Positions 48,525 through 60,368 of a stretch of DNA of 64,000 nt are shown here, piece by piece. Origin of the DNA: Serinus canaria (Eukaryota > Chordata > Aves > Passeriformes > Fringillidae). Under the pieces are notes generated by a model. That model saw only the letters and a program-made list of their open reading frames with translations, ran no database searches and was not told where the DNA came from. The number at the start of each line of letters is the position of its first letter. Positions within the stretch are counted from its first letter, which is position 1. Location of the stretch: assembly GCF_022539315.1 (NCBI RefSeq), contig NC_066343.1, forward strand, positions 38,110,649 to 38,174,648, written 5' to 3'. A program made the position numbers and the translations under genes.

Positions 48525-51500
48525 CTTCCCCTCAATATGAATCAGCCATACCTTAGTGCACTTGATTTGGCAGTCAGTGACAATGAGACCTCTGCCCAGG
48601 CAAAAATATCAATATATGTTTCTTAAATTATCTCCTTTTCTCACAATCAGTATACATTGTTAGGTTCAGGATCTTCCACGGCAATTCTGCTCTCAAAGCT
48701 GTCATTGCATCTCTAACTGTGGACAAGGTCATATAATTCAGTCTTAAGAAAATTAATATAATAAATATGATACAATATAGTATGTTATATCTACAGACTT
48801 TTTCTTATTATCCTTAAGGTTTTAATAATATTTATTATTATTTTGCTGGGTCCTATCTGATATAGCATTCTTGTTTCTCTCAAACCAGAAAAATCTGTTT
48901 CCACATTTCATAATGATTGCTAAGAAGAACTTCAGAGAAATTAGAAATTCCTATTACAGTTTGACCTAAATACATAGCACAGAAACTTGCATGGCACAGC
49001 TGCGTTCCAAGAACACTTGTGTGTTTTACTCAAAATGATCTCTGTAAGTGGATTTCTCAGTGCATGGATTACTGGAAATGGTCATGTTCTTATACTGGAA
49101 ATTAAAAAACCAGTATCCTCTTTGTTCAGAAACAACCTTGAGAAACAAATCTTGGGTAAAGATAATTTAGCATTTCTGAAATTGCTTCACTAAGACATGT
49201 TTTCATTGGTGATCAATGTTGAAAAATGGAATTTTTGTAGCATTTTCCACTTGCACTTGGACAGTCTTGCTTTGAGCATTGCAACCTGTGTATTGCAACT
49301 GTCTAGAGGTGTAGGGTAAGGTAAGATACTGTTCTTTACTTTTTCCAAAAAAGAGCGCAGGACAACGTCAGTGCTCCACAATGAAGAAAGGCCACTCTGT
49401 TACTTCTTCAAGTACGGATTTTCCTCCAAACCAGAACAGAATTATCTGTTAAATGATTGTAATTGTGGAAGTAAAAGTGCTTTTTCTCACTCCCTTAAGA
49501 AGCATTTCAGACTGCTGCATGCATCCAGTTCAGTCTTTCTACCAAACTTTTTCCCTTCTGCTACTAAACCTACTGCCAGGTATCCTGTATTTCAGGGTAG
49601 GGAATAGTAGTAAAAACCAATAAAAGTCTTTCAGGAAGAGAAAGAGAGAAAAGACAAATATGACTCAAGGTAATATTTTCCATGGAACTTGGCAGGTAAA
49701 GGAAGTCCGTTTTCTATGGTAAAGATGTGAAAGAAATACTTACATTTTAATGTTTGTGGCTAGAGCAGGGTGGTTCTATTTTTTTTTTAACCAGTGAAAA
49801 ACACAGATGTCCACTAAAAATCTTACCTTGTGCAGATATATAGATGAAGGTGTCTAAAAACTAGTATTTTCAGAGTTTAACACATAAATTTAATTTATTT
49901 CATAGAAATCAGAACTTAATTTAACATCTAATGCTCCAGTGACAATATTTGTGAAAACCTTTAATCCACTCTACTCAGCACAAAAAAACCCAGGACTATC
50001 TGAACAGCCTCCTGGAGAAAGGTCTTCATGCTATGCTGAATACAACAACTTGTCAGAAGCCTTATCAGTATCTCAGGTTATTTTTCTCCCTTAGATTGTC
50101 ATGAAACCTGCTATTATGCCTGTCTCTTTGTCACATTAAGCAGGTAAATAATGGAAAGAAAATTCTCTTAAAACCATGAGTTCTATTTAAAAAATCTAAT
50201 TTATGTAAACATTAGGCAGCCATCTTATTATAATGAAAAAACAACCTGGATGCTCAGTGCAAAGTACTATTTTCTCTGGATCCCAGACACACAGATGCAT
50301 TTAAGTATCATGTTTCTTGTCAGATTTTCTGTCTCAGTCTGAGCTCCCTCATTCTTCACAGTGCTACTTGATTCCTGCCCTTTGATGTACTGCTCTGCCA
50401 CCCACTGGCTTCTCTATTCCTGATAGTGTAGTGCAAGAAAAAAACCCGATTTTCTTACATACCTCATATTGATTATTTGAAACAGACCCACCTGAATCAT
50501 CTTGACAGGAAATGAAGTATTATTTCAACGCGGCACTTGTACTTTTCGAAAATGAGGAAGTCTCTCTAAATGAAGTGTTGCTAAGGAGTGGGACATAGCC
50601 ATCTAGCACTCCAGACTACCTGGGTCACAGCTATCCTGGGTACCACTGGGATACTGACTTTGACTCTTACATTATAGGGATGAGTAATTTCCACTGGCAT
50701 TAAAAGGGAAATACGAATTATCCATGCCTTGGAAAGCTAAGACCAGTAAGTATTTAATTGCGGACCGAGCACTTAGCTATCTAAAGCGAGTCCACATATT
50801 CTAAAATCAAAACTTTAGAGCTGGGAGGCCTTGAGTTCTACTTACCTGCATATATGAATTAATACCAAATGTGGGAAGAGGAATTCCTACAGACTGGAAA
50901 GATCTCTTTTGCCATTGCAGTTTCTCTGTTAATGTCGTACGGCTGTGCTTTGCATGTTGAAGACCATGTTGCTAGTCCATGGGAGCACTAACATTAGATA
51001 ATGAAGCTTATTGCACTTCTGACTCCTCACAAGCTATTTTTATGTTTTGAAAATTAAAATGATACTACTGAAACAGAACTATTAGGCATTTAAAACATTT
51101 TGGAAAGCTTTTACAGTTTTACAGAAAAATGTAAAATCTCTCCCCAGTATTAGCAACAATTAGCAGATTGTTAATGGTTTCTATTTTGACCTGTGAAAGA
51201 ACATGATACTCACTGATGTTTTTATTTAATATAAGGCATAAATAGGATACTCATATTTCCATGTTCATGTGAAAGCACAGCTTTTTTTTAAATGACATCC
51301 AATATTCTGCTTAATGAAAAGCAGTTTATTCTGATTAATGAAACCCCTTTCTGTAGCACACATCCAGATAACTCATGGACACCAGATGCTCATACTGCCC
51401 TATCACTTAAGCAAGAGTGCTCATTCCTGAATACATGTCCTGACCATTAGAAGAACAGTACTCTTAAATAGCATCCAAAGTGTTGCTGCTCTTGTCTTGT

Positions 51501-52281
51501 TAGATAGTGTATCCTTTGAAGATACTTTGCCAAAGTACATGCCCCCACATCTGGCTTACACTTCTGCTTTCATTTATGAAGCATGGTAAGCACTAACTAA
51601 GATGGCAGTAACCCAGCCATCTTGACAGCATGGTACATCCATTTTATTAGAGAGCAGAACAGTTACAGTTTCCATAGTCACCAAACTGACCCTTATTTTA
51701 AGTGGTTTAAATTCTCCAGGATTAAAAGATGCCTCTGTGTTTTCCTCTTGTAATAATGAAGAACATGTTCCTCTTAATGATGGTCATATTAGACATTCTC
51801 TCAATCATCGTTACTTGGAAGCAATTACTGTAAATCAGTTTCCATGAAATAGAAGGAAAGAGAAGACAAAGATCAAGATGTAACACTGATACTATGAACA
51901 AACTACTGAACAAAGGAACACTGAACAAAGGAGGTGGGAAAAAAAGTAATTCTCAATTAAAATGTATTAACAGTGATAAAGAAACCACATCAAATACCAC
52001 CTGACAGATCTAGATGAATGGAGAACCCTTGCACATTAGAAGTAGAGGCCCATCCAAGTGTCAGGACCTGCAGCTGTGAACTGCTGCATCAGGAGAGGGA
52101 AGAGGAGACTTGAACATCATGCAGTGTCATTGATCAGAGCACAGAGCAATTCAAAACCAGGATCACATTAGTTTCTGAAGTATTATTCAGCATGTAGGCC
52201 CTGTAGCTAATATCTACCAAAACATGACACATATAATAGGGCACAATTGCTATTCAAGAGGCCAAAAGCAGATTTCTGCTT
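48525..52281. other. Non-coding stretch, no recognised gene
   Basis: About 3.7 kb of AT-rich sequence. Open frames are all under about 80 codons and none is recognised. No repeat family could be assigned. Confidence 0.5.
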
Positions 52282-52330
52282 TTGCAATGTGTTACCTTTG
52301 CCTCATCTAGGCAAAGGTAACACATTGCAA
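52282..52330. repeat. Perfect 22-bp inverted repeat with 5-base loop
   Basis: The left arm is TTGCAATGTGTTACCTTTGCC plus T (52282-52303), the loop CATCT (52304-52308), and the right arm the exact reverse complement (52309-52330). The stem has no mismatch and stops sharply on both sides. A perfect 22-bp arm is very unlikely by chance in 64 kb. At 49 bases it is too short for an ordinary pre-miRNA and has no transposon-like ends. A local template-switch mutation is the simplest origin; a regulatory or structural role is possible but unsupported. Confidence 0.95.
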
Positions 52331-55300
52331 TACCGAGAAGTCCAGGGATTTTACTACAACAAACCAAAACCAGGGAAAAATAGATCAGACATTAAGAGAA
52401 ACAGATTAGCAAAATTTGGGAAATTTATCTTCACTGATTCCTGATCCAAGCAGCACCCTTGTTAGTTCATTTCCATTCAGTGTTTATCTTACTGTTACCT
52501 AGCTAGACTTAAAAGTTATGTAAATCACCATAGAGATGAAGCAAAATTTCATTGGGTGTTAATTGAGTTTACTTCATGGGAATTTTGCCTTCAGGAAAGA
52601 AGCCAGAGAATCAGACTCACAGGTTTTGGCAGTGATTACCTGTGCTGAAGTGCTTGCTCCACAGTATTCTGCTGACCCCTTTGAATCAGATATTCAGCAG
52701 AATAAAATATTGTGTTATGTTTCATTATTCTGTGTTTAATATACTTTAATATAATTTTAGTATACTCTACTAGCTAATAATTTCATGTAAGACAATGTTC
52801 TAGTTGTCACAAAACTGGGAGAAGAAGTTCAGCCAAAACTAGAGATGCTGATCCCCATTTTTGCCCTGCCTGGCAAAATGTCCCCTTGGACAGGTCAAGA
52901 ATTGGCGACTGGGCTTACTACCAGTTACCCATAAAAAATTGCTCTTCAGGTCTCAATCATGTGGGTGTAGTGAACCACCTACTGGGTGGAGGAAAGCAGG
53001 ACTTTTGTTAGATCTTGACAATGGACTTACAGTTTTTCTCCTATCTTTACCTATTACTGATCACACTTGTGTAGATACTGAGCTTCAGAGCGTCTATGAA
53101 AGATAAAAAACCCTAAATTTCAGTATTTGTTATCTCCAGACATACTTTCTCTTAGCTATCTTCAGGTCTGCAATGAATTTGTCTTTTTAGCTCTAGATTA
53201 TTCCCAATTTGGAGAAAAAGCTGTCAGAGATATTTTTTAACAAGCACCATGCCTGCCCATATCACCCTGCCAATAACTGTAAATCTGGATTGCTTTCTGT
53301 GGATTGTGTGTGTCAGGCAAAAGTGAAAAGAAATAAATTAGAGGTATTATAGTAGCCAAGATTGCAGATTTTGAATGAAGCTGTTCGGTGCAGTATTTTA
53401 GATTCACATTTGTTAAAAATAGCTGTCAAGGTTTTATGTCAATCTGTTAGCACAATGTTCAATTTCTCTTTCTTGTCAGCAGGGTTGCCTGGAAACAGGG
53501 AAATAGTCTGAGAAATCTTTTTCTGAAAATGTTGTAACACTGGAGAAATCAATATGACCACTTTGGTTTTATTCAGAGATTTAGAACCTCTGAGATTAAA
53601 AAAAAACCCAAAACCAAACAACCAACTTGTAGTGATCTTAAATACACCTGGTACAACTAGCAATTTGGAGGCAAGTCTTTGTTCATCACCCAGTGATCTG
53701 TCACTTTCACAATTGCAGCGTACACTGGTATCTCTCCTGGTGCCAGTAATAATCACATTCAGAGTTCATCTTGTAACATGAAAACTTAGGGCTGACTGGC
53801 TTCACAGGGAAAAATAAAAGCAAATTATTTGTAGCCACAAACCATGAAATTGCAGCACAAGGTGCAGCGAGACCACAGAAGTATCTGTACTCAGAAGACA
53901 AGCAGAAGTCTGATGTCCAGAGTAGCTCATTCAAGTGATGCTGCTGAAGAGACACACACCCAGGTTTGTTGTCAGTACATATACTGTTTCACGTCATGCA
54001 CAGCTGATAAGGGCAAGTAGGCAATAACAGGCAGCAACAGCGCGATGGCTGGGGTCAGTTATATTAACTGGTCAATGGGAGAGATGATCCTACGAGGCTT
54101 TTTAGAAAGAGTGCCAAACTGTGAGTCTCTCATTTGAATGTGCTGAAATCTATGCTGATGAATAATGGCCTTCAGGAAACACTTAAAAAACATAAGCATC
54201 GATCACTGCAAAGAGTTTTTTGAGAAAAACAGCTAGGTTGAAGGATTTTTTCTAATGCCAAATATTTACCAAAAGTTTTATTTTTTTTCTTTACTGGATT
54301 ATAAAAAGATTAAATAATCCAATACACCCTTAATTATATGAAAAAAACCCCATAATCACACAGGTTATTCACCTGAAGTACATGGGACATATGTATGGGT
54401 TTAAATGTGCCACTTGATCAGGCTCCACCAGTTTTTGACAGCTGCATCTTGACACAGGGGACCTTGTTTCATACTACCCTCCACTCTTTGCAGTTGTGCT
54501 CTTATATTTTCCACATATCTCAGTATCTTGCCTTTGTAGACACTAGGCAAGCACAAAAAATGGTGAACTATGAACATACTGAATGTTAAACCATGAATGC
54601 AACAAGTACAGCTCGATGGAAAATGTTTTAGTGGGGTCAGTTGTACCATTGTCCAGTCAGGACTTCAGGCAGATGCAGGTAGAGTAAAAAAGATCAGTAG
54701 GAGGAGAAGAGAGTGTCTCCTGGAAGAGCAGGATGAACAGTTTATATTGAATAATTAATATGCTGTGTCTCACTATTCTCATTCTTCAGAGGTTATCTGT
54801 CAGCAGGCTCATTAGTTTCCTTTGAATTTTCAAGGTGAAAAAAGATCCAGCTTGATTTCTGTCCCTGATGTTTTTTGCCATCAGTGAGGACAAGAGGGAG
54901 CACTCAGGATGCAGACTCATCAGTTACATTGCTTACTTTAGACCATACAAACATGCCTGTTTTCTGTCTCCTTGCATGGAGAGTGACATTCGCCAAAACC
55001 TGATCCTGCTAGAACTAAATTTACTCCAGAACTACCATTGACTTGATATGAAACATCCTGCAGTCATATGCTCAATCAAATCAGTGCAGCATGGGTACTT
55101 ACACTGAAAATAAAAACAAAGCCTCAGAGAAGAATTTACACTCCACATATATGAATTTTCCTGTCCAAAAGGTTACTTGCACATGGAGGACATGACAATA
55201 GTAGTAGGTCAATTTCTGTTCTTATTCATGCCTCAGAAGAAGTGTAACTCATTTGTATTCAAAAGTTGCTGCCTTTTATATATTTAACAGCAAAATTTGA

Positions 55301-57417
55301 CACAAGGCAGGATGACCAAGAGTCAATACCAAGCAATCTTTTGAGTTTTGTGGCCCTCAGCTAGAGCTATGATGACTCAAATAATATAACATGCAATTTC
55401 AATAACCCTACAGGGATGCTGTTCATGAGTAAATGCAAATTATAGTGAACTTATGCATCCCTGGAGATTGACTCAAAGAGAATACAGAGATGATTGCCTT
55501 TGGGATGAATGAAAACTGCAGTACTCACTGTGCTATACCCACATTAGCTTCTGTGAGCAAGACATGAAGAATGATGGCAACAGAAAGAAGAGAATTGTTC
55601 TCAGGAGGGTTCCAAAAGAGCTGCTCCACGGGTGAATGCTCGTTAGAGAAGCTGGGGTATCTCCAGGGCAACTTGTTTCTATGACGCTCATGCCACATGC
55701 ATAAGGTATTGACCCGTACAACCCTATAGATGTAGGCCTTGGATTTCAGCAGTCTTTCAATATAGTCTCTGCATGCACATTGCTGTAGCACTGTTTTCAA
55801 GAGCAGTTAATTCATGGAGAAAACTCAGCAGCTGTAACATGGACACCACCAAATGCACTCAGATAGATGTAGCCTCTTCTCCACTGACGCAGATGTTCGC
55901 ATGCTGAGGTACTCAAGGATACAGGGGAAATTTTAAGCATAGGCAGAACAAGAAACACTCATCAGGATATGATTATCAAGTAAAAATCCCATGGATTAGC
56001 ATGTGCGGGTTTTTCAGGGAAATTAACCGTAAAGGGTATTCAATTTATAATTTAACCAATGCAAGGATCACTCTGAGCCTTTTTCTTAATAATGTGTAAT
56101 ATAAATGCTAGTACTTCAGGAGGCTGGGGGTTGTGTGTGTGAATTGCAGTTGCATTCACCTGAGTTCCACCTCACCCCTGGTCACCAGCTACCTCTAATG
56201 ACCACTTTCTGTAGTCTGCTTTGTTGCTCAAGGCTGGTGGGAGGGTGTGCTGCAGTTTTACCCCCTGAAAGCTCCATTCACCTCACCGAAGTGTTATTAC
56301 ACTTGAAAACAGAGTAGTGCTAATTAATGAGAGACAGAGACAAGTGAAGTGGCGACAAAGTAAAACAGTGTCTTTTCTGTTGTGCCTTGTCTTTGTTGTG
56401 TTCCACAAGACGGTCACCCATAAAAGAGGCCTTTCAGAGGGGCACTCCTAACTGTTCAAGCAGAAGGCTTTATTCAAAGGGATCTTTAATTAGAGGCTGT
56501 AAGAAATGGTGGTGTGGAAAGTAGCATAGAATACACTTGGGGTTATAATACTGAAAGCCAAGGAGGAACTTGAACATTGTGGCAAGACAACAGAAGAGGG
56601 ATATGGGTCAGAAATTACAGATGAGTTTTTGAGATGACTTGGTTGAGCCACTCACTGAAACCGATCTTTATATGGCCTACTTGAGATTTCTAGCCCAGGC
56701 ATTGCAAGTTGCATGCTAAGAGGAAATGATTTTCTGGTTTGCCTTGCCACTTGCAGGTACTTGTTATGCACAACAGTTGCATTGTGAATGGCTAAGAGTA
56801 GCTGAACTTTATTAGCAATGTTAAGTTCAGTATGTCTGTAACTCAGATGATGCTTAAGACCTTACCATAGATTTTCATGTTTAGTCGGTCACATGGCTTC
56901 TGTATATATGTGCTGTACAGACTAAATAGCCTGAAACTTTCTGTGGAAAAAAAAAAATCTTATACAAAGACAAGGTGGGTTTCACGGACTTATTAGCCCT
57001 CCTTCCTTAGATACCTGAGAACAACCAGCCAATGCATTTAGAGTAATTACACTTGGCCTGGTCAATGAAATTGCTTGTCTACATGAGGAAGCCCAACCTG
57101 AAAATCCATTTATTTCAGGAGTAGGGGAGCAGGGAAGGCCTTCTCCCTCATTGTGTTTCACATTCCTCTCCAAATCTCAATTGAACACATTGTTGTATTA
57201 CAACAAATCTACAAAACCAAAAATTTTTCCTTTTTGAGCTGTCCATTTCATGGAAGGAGGAGGAGGGAAATAGCCTCTTACTACATTTGCAGAATTTCCT
57301 GGTGTCTTCATCCTCAACAGTATTATTCTTGTTCTGATGCTTAACAGGAAAGAGTGCAGAGGAGATCTAAAAAAGAACCTGAAGGCTGACTGACACGGAG
57401 AATTCAGAAAGCTGCTA
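52331..57417. other. Non-coding stretch left of the second CpG island
   Basis: About 5 kb of mostly AT-rich sequence with open frames of up to 105 codons on both strands, none recognised. A mixed-composition piece at about 56100-56450 has LTR-like flavour, but no ends or duplication could be found. Nothing else is assignable. Confidence 0.5.
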
Positions 57418-57420
57418 CGT

Positions 57421-57456
57421 CCCCGTGCTCCCCCCCCCCTTCCCCCCGCTTCCCGA
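57421..57456 (-). promoter_or_regulatory. Potential G-quadruplex cluster
   Basis: The plus strand has C4, C10, C6 and C3 runs in close succession (CCCCGTGCTC…CCCTTCCCCCCGCTTCCC). On the minus strand this gives four G-runs of three or more with short spacers, the usual pattern for an intramolecular G-quadruplex. It lies at the left edge of the CpG island, about 300 bp from the YY1 motif. Confidence 0.6.
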
Positions 57457-57751
57457 TTTATTAAGAAACTGCGAAAACTGGAAGGAACGCCAAATATGAC
57501 ATCAGCACAATGGAAAACGTGCTGCCCTCCTCAGGCAACCTGCCGTGGGAAGCTCACTGCTGCCTTCGGGTCAGACACTTACGCCGGACAGGCGCCACTA
57601 CAAGAAATAACACTATTTAATTTTAACACCCAAGCCAGAACTCGGGAACAAAAAGCCAGCCGCCGCAGTCCCCAGGCCCGTGACGCGTCCGCTCCCCCTG
57701 TGCGGGCCGGGCCAGGGCCGCAGCGGCTTCCTCTGCGCGCCTCAGGGGCCT

Positions 57752-57763
57752 CAAAATGGCGGC
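57752..57763 (+). promoter_or_regulatory. YY1-type motif
   Basis: CAAAATGGCGGC matches the strong YY1 consensus (AANATGGCGGC). In vertebrate CpG island promoters this motif is commonly placed within the first tens of bases of the transcript, in sense orientation, so a start site shortly upstream of 57752 is plausible. Confidence 0.65.
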
Positions 57764-58060
57764 GGGCGAGCTGCGAAGAGGGAGGGAGTAGTGCCGGCAT
57801 GGGCGCTCGCAGATCCGCCTGACAGGGGCTTAGACTGCGCTTCCGTGAGGAGGGACATGAGGGAGTGCTGTGTAGCTGACAAGCACCTGCCCAGGCAAAG
57901 GGCGCTCCGGGCGGCGGAGGGCGAAGGGGTAAGGGGGACACGCAGCACTTGCAGCCCTCCCTCCCCTCCTTCTTCGCTCCACGCCGCCCGGAGCCGCGCA
58001 CGCCAGAGCCGGCTGGAGAGAGTCGTTTGTGTCGGGGAAAAGCTCAGCCGAGAGAACAGA

Positions 58061-58369
58061 AATTAACAATTTAAACAAAGTACCGCTGGTGGGTTTTTCC
58101 GGTGGGCTTTGTTGTTTTTGTTGTTTTGGTATTGATTTTTGGTTTTGAGGGTTTTTGCCTGTTTCCTTCATCTTACCGACAGAAACTAATCGGCCATGTA
58201 TGATTTAATAGTAGAGTGGCTTTTCTTTCCTGTCATTTTTGCCTGTGATCTTGGCAGCCCACAAGATGATCACTCCTTAAATAATACATGAGTATACCCT
58301 ACACTTGATAGACAACCAGAATTTAGGCATGGTCAAGAACAATTAGTTTTCTGTGGTTTCTCAGGGTGC
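58061..58369. other. Downstream flank of the second CpG island
   Basis: After the island, composition falls back to AT-rich. It includes a G/T-rich run at about 58088-58155 (GTTGTTTTTGTTGTTTTGG). If the candidate donor at 57928/57929 is used, this is intron. Nothing else is seen. Confidence 0.4.
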
Positions 58370-58638
58370 TCAAGCCTGACTGATAACTAGTTACAGGACC
58401 TGAGGGAATGGCCTGAAGCTGTGTCAGGGGAGGTTTAGGTTGGATATTAAAAAAAGGGTTTTCACACAGAGGGTGGTTGGCACTGGAACGGCTCCCCAGT
58501 AAAATGGTCACAGCCCCAGCCTGATGGAGTTCAAGAAGCATTTGGACAATGCTCTCAGGCACAGGGTGTGACTCTTGGGGATGGTGCTCTGTGCTCTTGT
58601 GGGTTCTTTCCAACTCAGCATATTCTATCATTCTATGA
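58370..58638 (+). mobile_element. CR1 LINE, 5'-truncated 3' end
   Basis: It contains CAGGGGAGGTTTAGGTTGGATATTAAAAAAAGGGTTTTCAC (from 58427), GGCACTGGAACGGCTCCCCAG and the tail GGTTCTTTCCAACTCAGCATATTCTATCATTCTATGA (ending 58637), all standard CR1 3' end landmarks in order on the plus strand. The left limit is approximate. It is a dead fragment. Confidence 0.9.
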
Positions 58639-58995
58639 AGTCAGGTTGAGCATGGCAGAGGTGGTAAGATTTGTTTGCAAAAGCACAGCCTTGTAACAAC
58701 TGTAGCCATCCCTTCTTTTTTTTGTGTGTGAAATAAACCACAGGATGCACAGAGACAAGGTCAAGACAGCACAGAGCCCTGCACTCATTTTGGATGGACT
58801 CACTACTTAAAACTGCTGTAGCTAGGGATGGGGAAGTAGGAAGTATTTCTTATGTGTCACTGAGCTCCATCAGGTGGGATTACTAGCTGACATCTGTTCA
58901 ACTCTATCTTGAGTCCAGACAGCTGGCTGTCAGGCTGGAGTGTCCAATGTGGGAGGCATACAGTCTCAAGAGAAAATTTTGTAGTTCTTTATGTT

Positions 58996-59905
58996 CACAG
59001 AAACACAGAATAAACTGAAGAGACTCACAAGGATCATTGAATACAACTGGCCTTGCACAGGACCAGCCCCAGGAGTCACACTGTTTGCCTGAGAACACTG
59101 AGTATTGTGACTACTTCCCTGGGGATCCTGTTCCAGTGCCCAGCTACTCTCTGGGTGAAGAACCTTTCTCTGATATCCAGCCTAAGTGCCCCTGATAGAA
59201 CTTCAGGCCATTTCCTCAAGTCCTATCACTGGTTGCCACAGAGAAGAGATCAGTGCCTGCCCCTCCTCTTCATTGCACAAGGAAGTTGTAACTGCAGTGA
59301 AGTCTGTCCTCTCCTCTGGGCTGAACAGACCAAGTGATCACACCTGCTCCTTGCACGGCTTCCCCTTAAGGCCCTCTTACCTTAAATTAATAATTACCTT
59401 TAATGTCTTTCTCATGTTGTGGCACTCAAAACTACCCCCAGCACTCAAGGTGATGCCATGCCAGTGCAGAACAGAGCAGTAAAATCCCTTCCCTTGCTTG
59501 GCTGGCGATGCTGTGCCTGATGCTCCTTTAGACAAGGTTGGTCCTCCTGGCTGCCAGGGCACTGCTGACTCATGACCAGGACACCCAGATGCTTTTCCAT
59601 GGTGCTGCTTTCCGGTATCTCATTTGTCAGTCTGTCCATACATCCAGGGTTACCTCATCTCAGATGATTAATCCAGCACTTTCCTCTGTTGAGCTTCATA
59701 TGGTTAGTAATTTCCCAGGTTTTCTAATTTGTTGAGGTCTCTCTGCAGGGCCTCCCTGCCCTTGAGGGAGTCAACACCTCCTTTCAGTTTTGTATCATCT
59801 GTGAACTTAGTATCTCTTCCGGTCCTTTGTCCAGCATGTTGAAGATCATGGGCCCCAAGATGGAGCTCTATGGTCCACCAGTTTCATCCCCTAGTCTCAG
59901 CCCTG
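58996..59905 (-). mobile_element. CR1 LINE, about 0.9 kb fragment
   Basis: The plus strand starts with the complement of a CR1 tail and 3' end (CACAGAAACACAGAATAAACTG … CCTGTTCCAGTGCCCAGCTACTCTCTGGGTGAAGAACC). It runs through further CR1 segments (GAGGTCTCTCTGCAGGGCCTCCCTGCC, about 59735; TTGTATCATCTGTGAACTTAGTATC; ATGGGCCCCAAGATGGAGCTCTATGG). The copy is therefore in minus orientation. Its 3' end faces that of the plus-strand copy at 58638, with about 360 bp between them. Frames are broken. Confidence 0.85.
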
Positions 59906-60320
59906 ATTTCTTCCCAGACCTGGAAACAAAGCTCCTTTTAGCCTGCTGTTTTGCAGATCCAGGGAATTCAGTTGAAGATTGGCTTAAGTATTTAAATTTG
60001 CTGATTTCCTACTGTACTTTGATCTGCCTTTCATGGATTCTGCTGCAGCTACCACTAATGAGAAGCTTCAGGTGTAAATCTAGGATGGGAATCAGAGTAA
60101 AGTTCTCATTTTGGTACAGCATAAGGCGTCTGTTATGAATTCAGCACATGCAACCTCTCTCCCTGATACTGAAAGAAATTGTGGGAAATGAGTAGAAGGC
60201 ATGCTACATATATGACCTGAGCAAGCCAGTTTCTATTCTCAAATGCACTGCAGTAAAAATAAGGTAGTTCATTAAATTCTAGTGAGGCCAGGTTTATACC
60301 ACTGCAACAGTCAGGTGTGC

Positions 60321-60368
<48 letters not shown>

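Larger units (their letters stand above)
57418..58060. promoter_or_regulatory. CpG island, probable promoter of an unidentified transcript
   Basis: A G+C- and CpG-rich stretch of about 640 bp, densest at 57655-58015, isolated in AT-rich DNA. It contains a YY1-type motif CAAAATGGCGGC (57752-57763) in the orientation usually found just downstream of a transcription start, favouring transcription to the right. A candidate donor (GAAGGG|GTAAGG, intron starting 57929) follows on the same strand. A reverse-strand donor-like word GTAAGTGTC lies at 57587-57579. The ATG in the YY1 motif opens only a very short frame (stop at TAG near 57790). Open frames of up to 140 codons here are compositional. I cannot name the gene; a long non-coding RNA or the 5' UTR exon of a gene beyond the window are both possible. 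Confidence 0.65.

Noticed and set aside
56100..56480. LTR-like composition with a TTTATT word and mixed G+C
   Set aside because: No TG/CA termini, target duplication or ordered promoter signals could be found.
57579..58066. Open frames of 128 and 140 codons in the second CpG island
   Set aside because: They are compositional, overlapping on opposite strands and without recognised domains. The ATG in the YY1 motif itself leads to a stop after a few codons.
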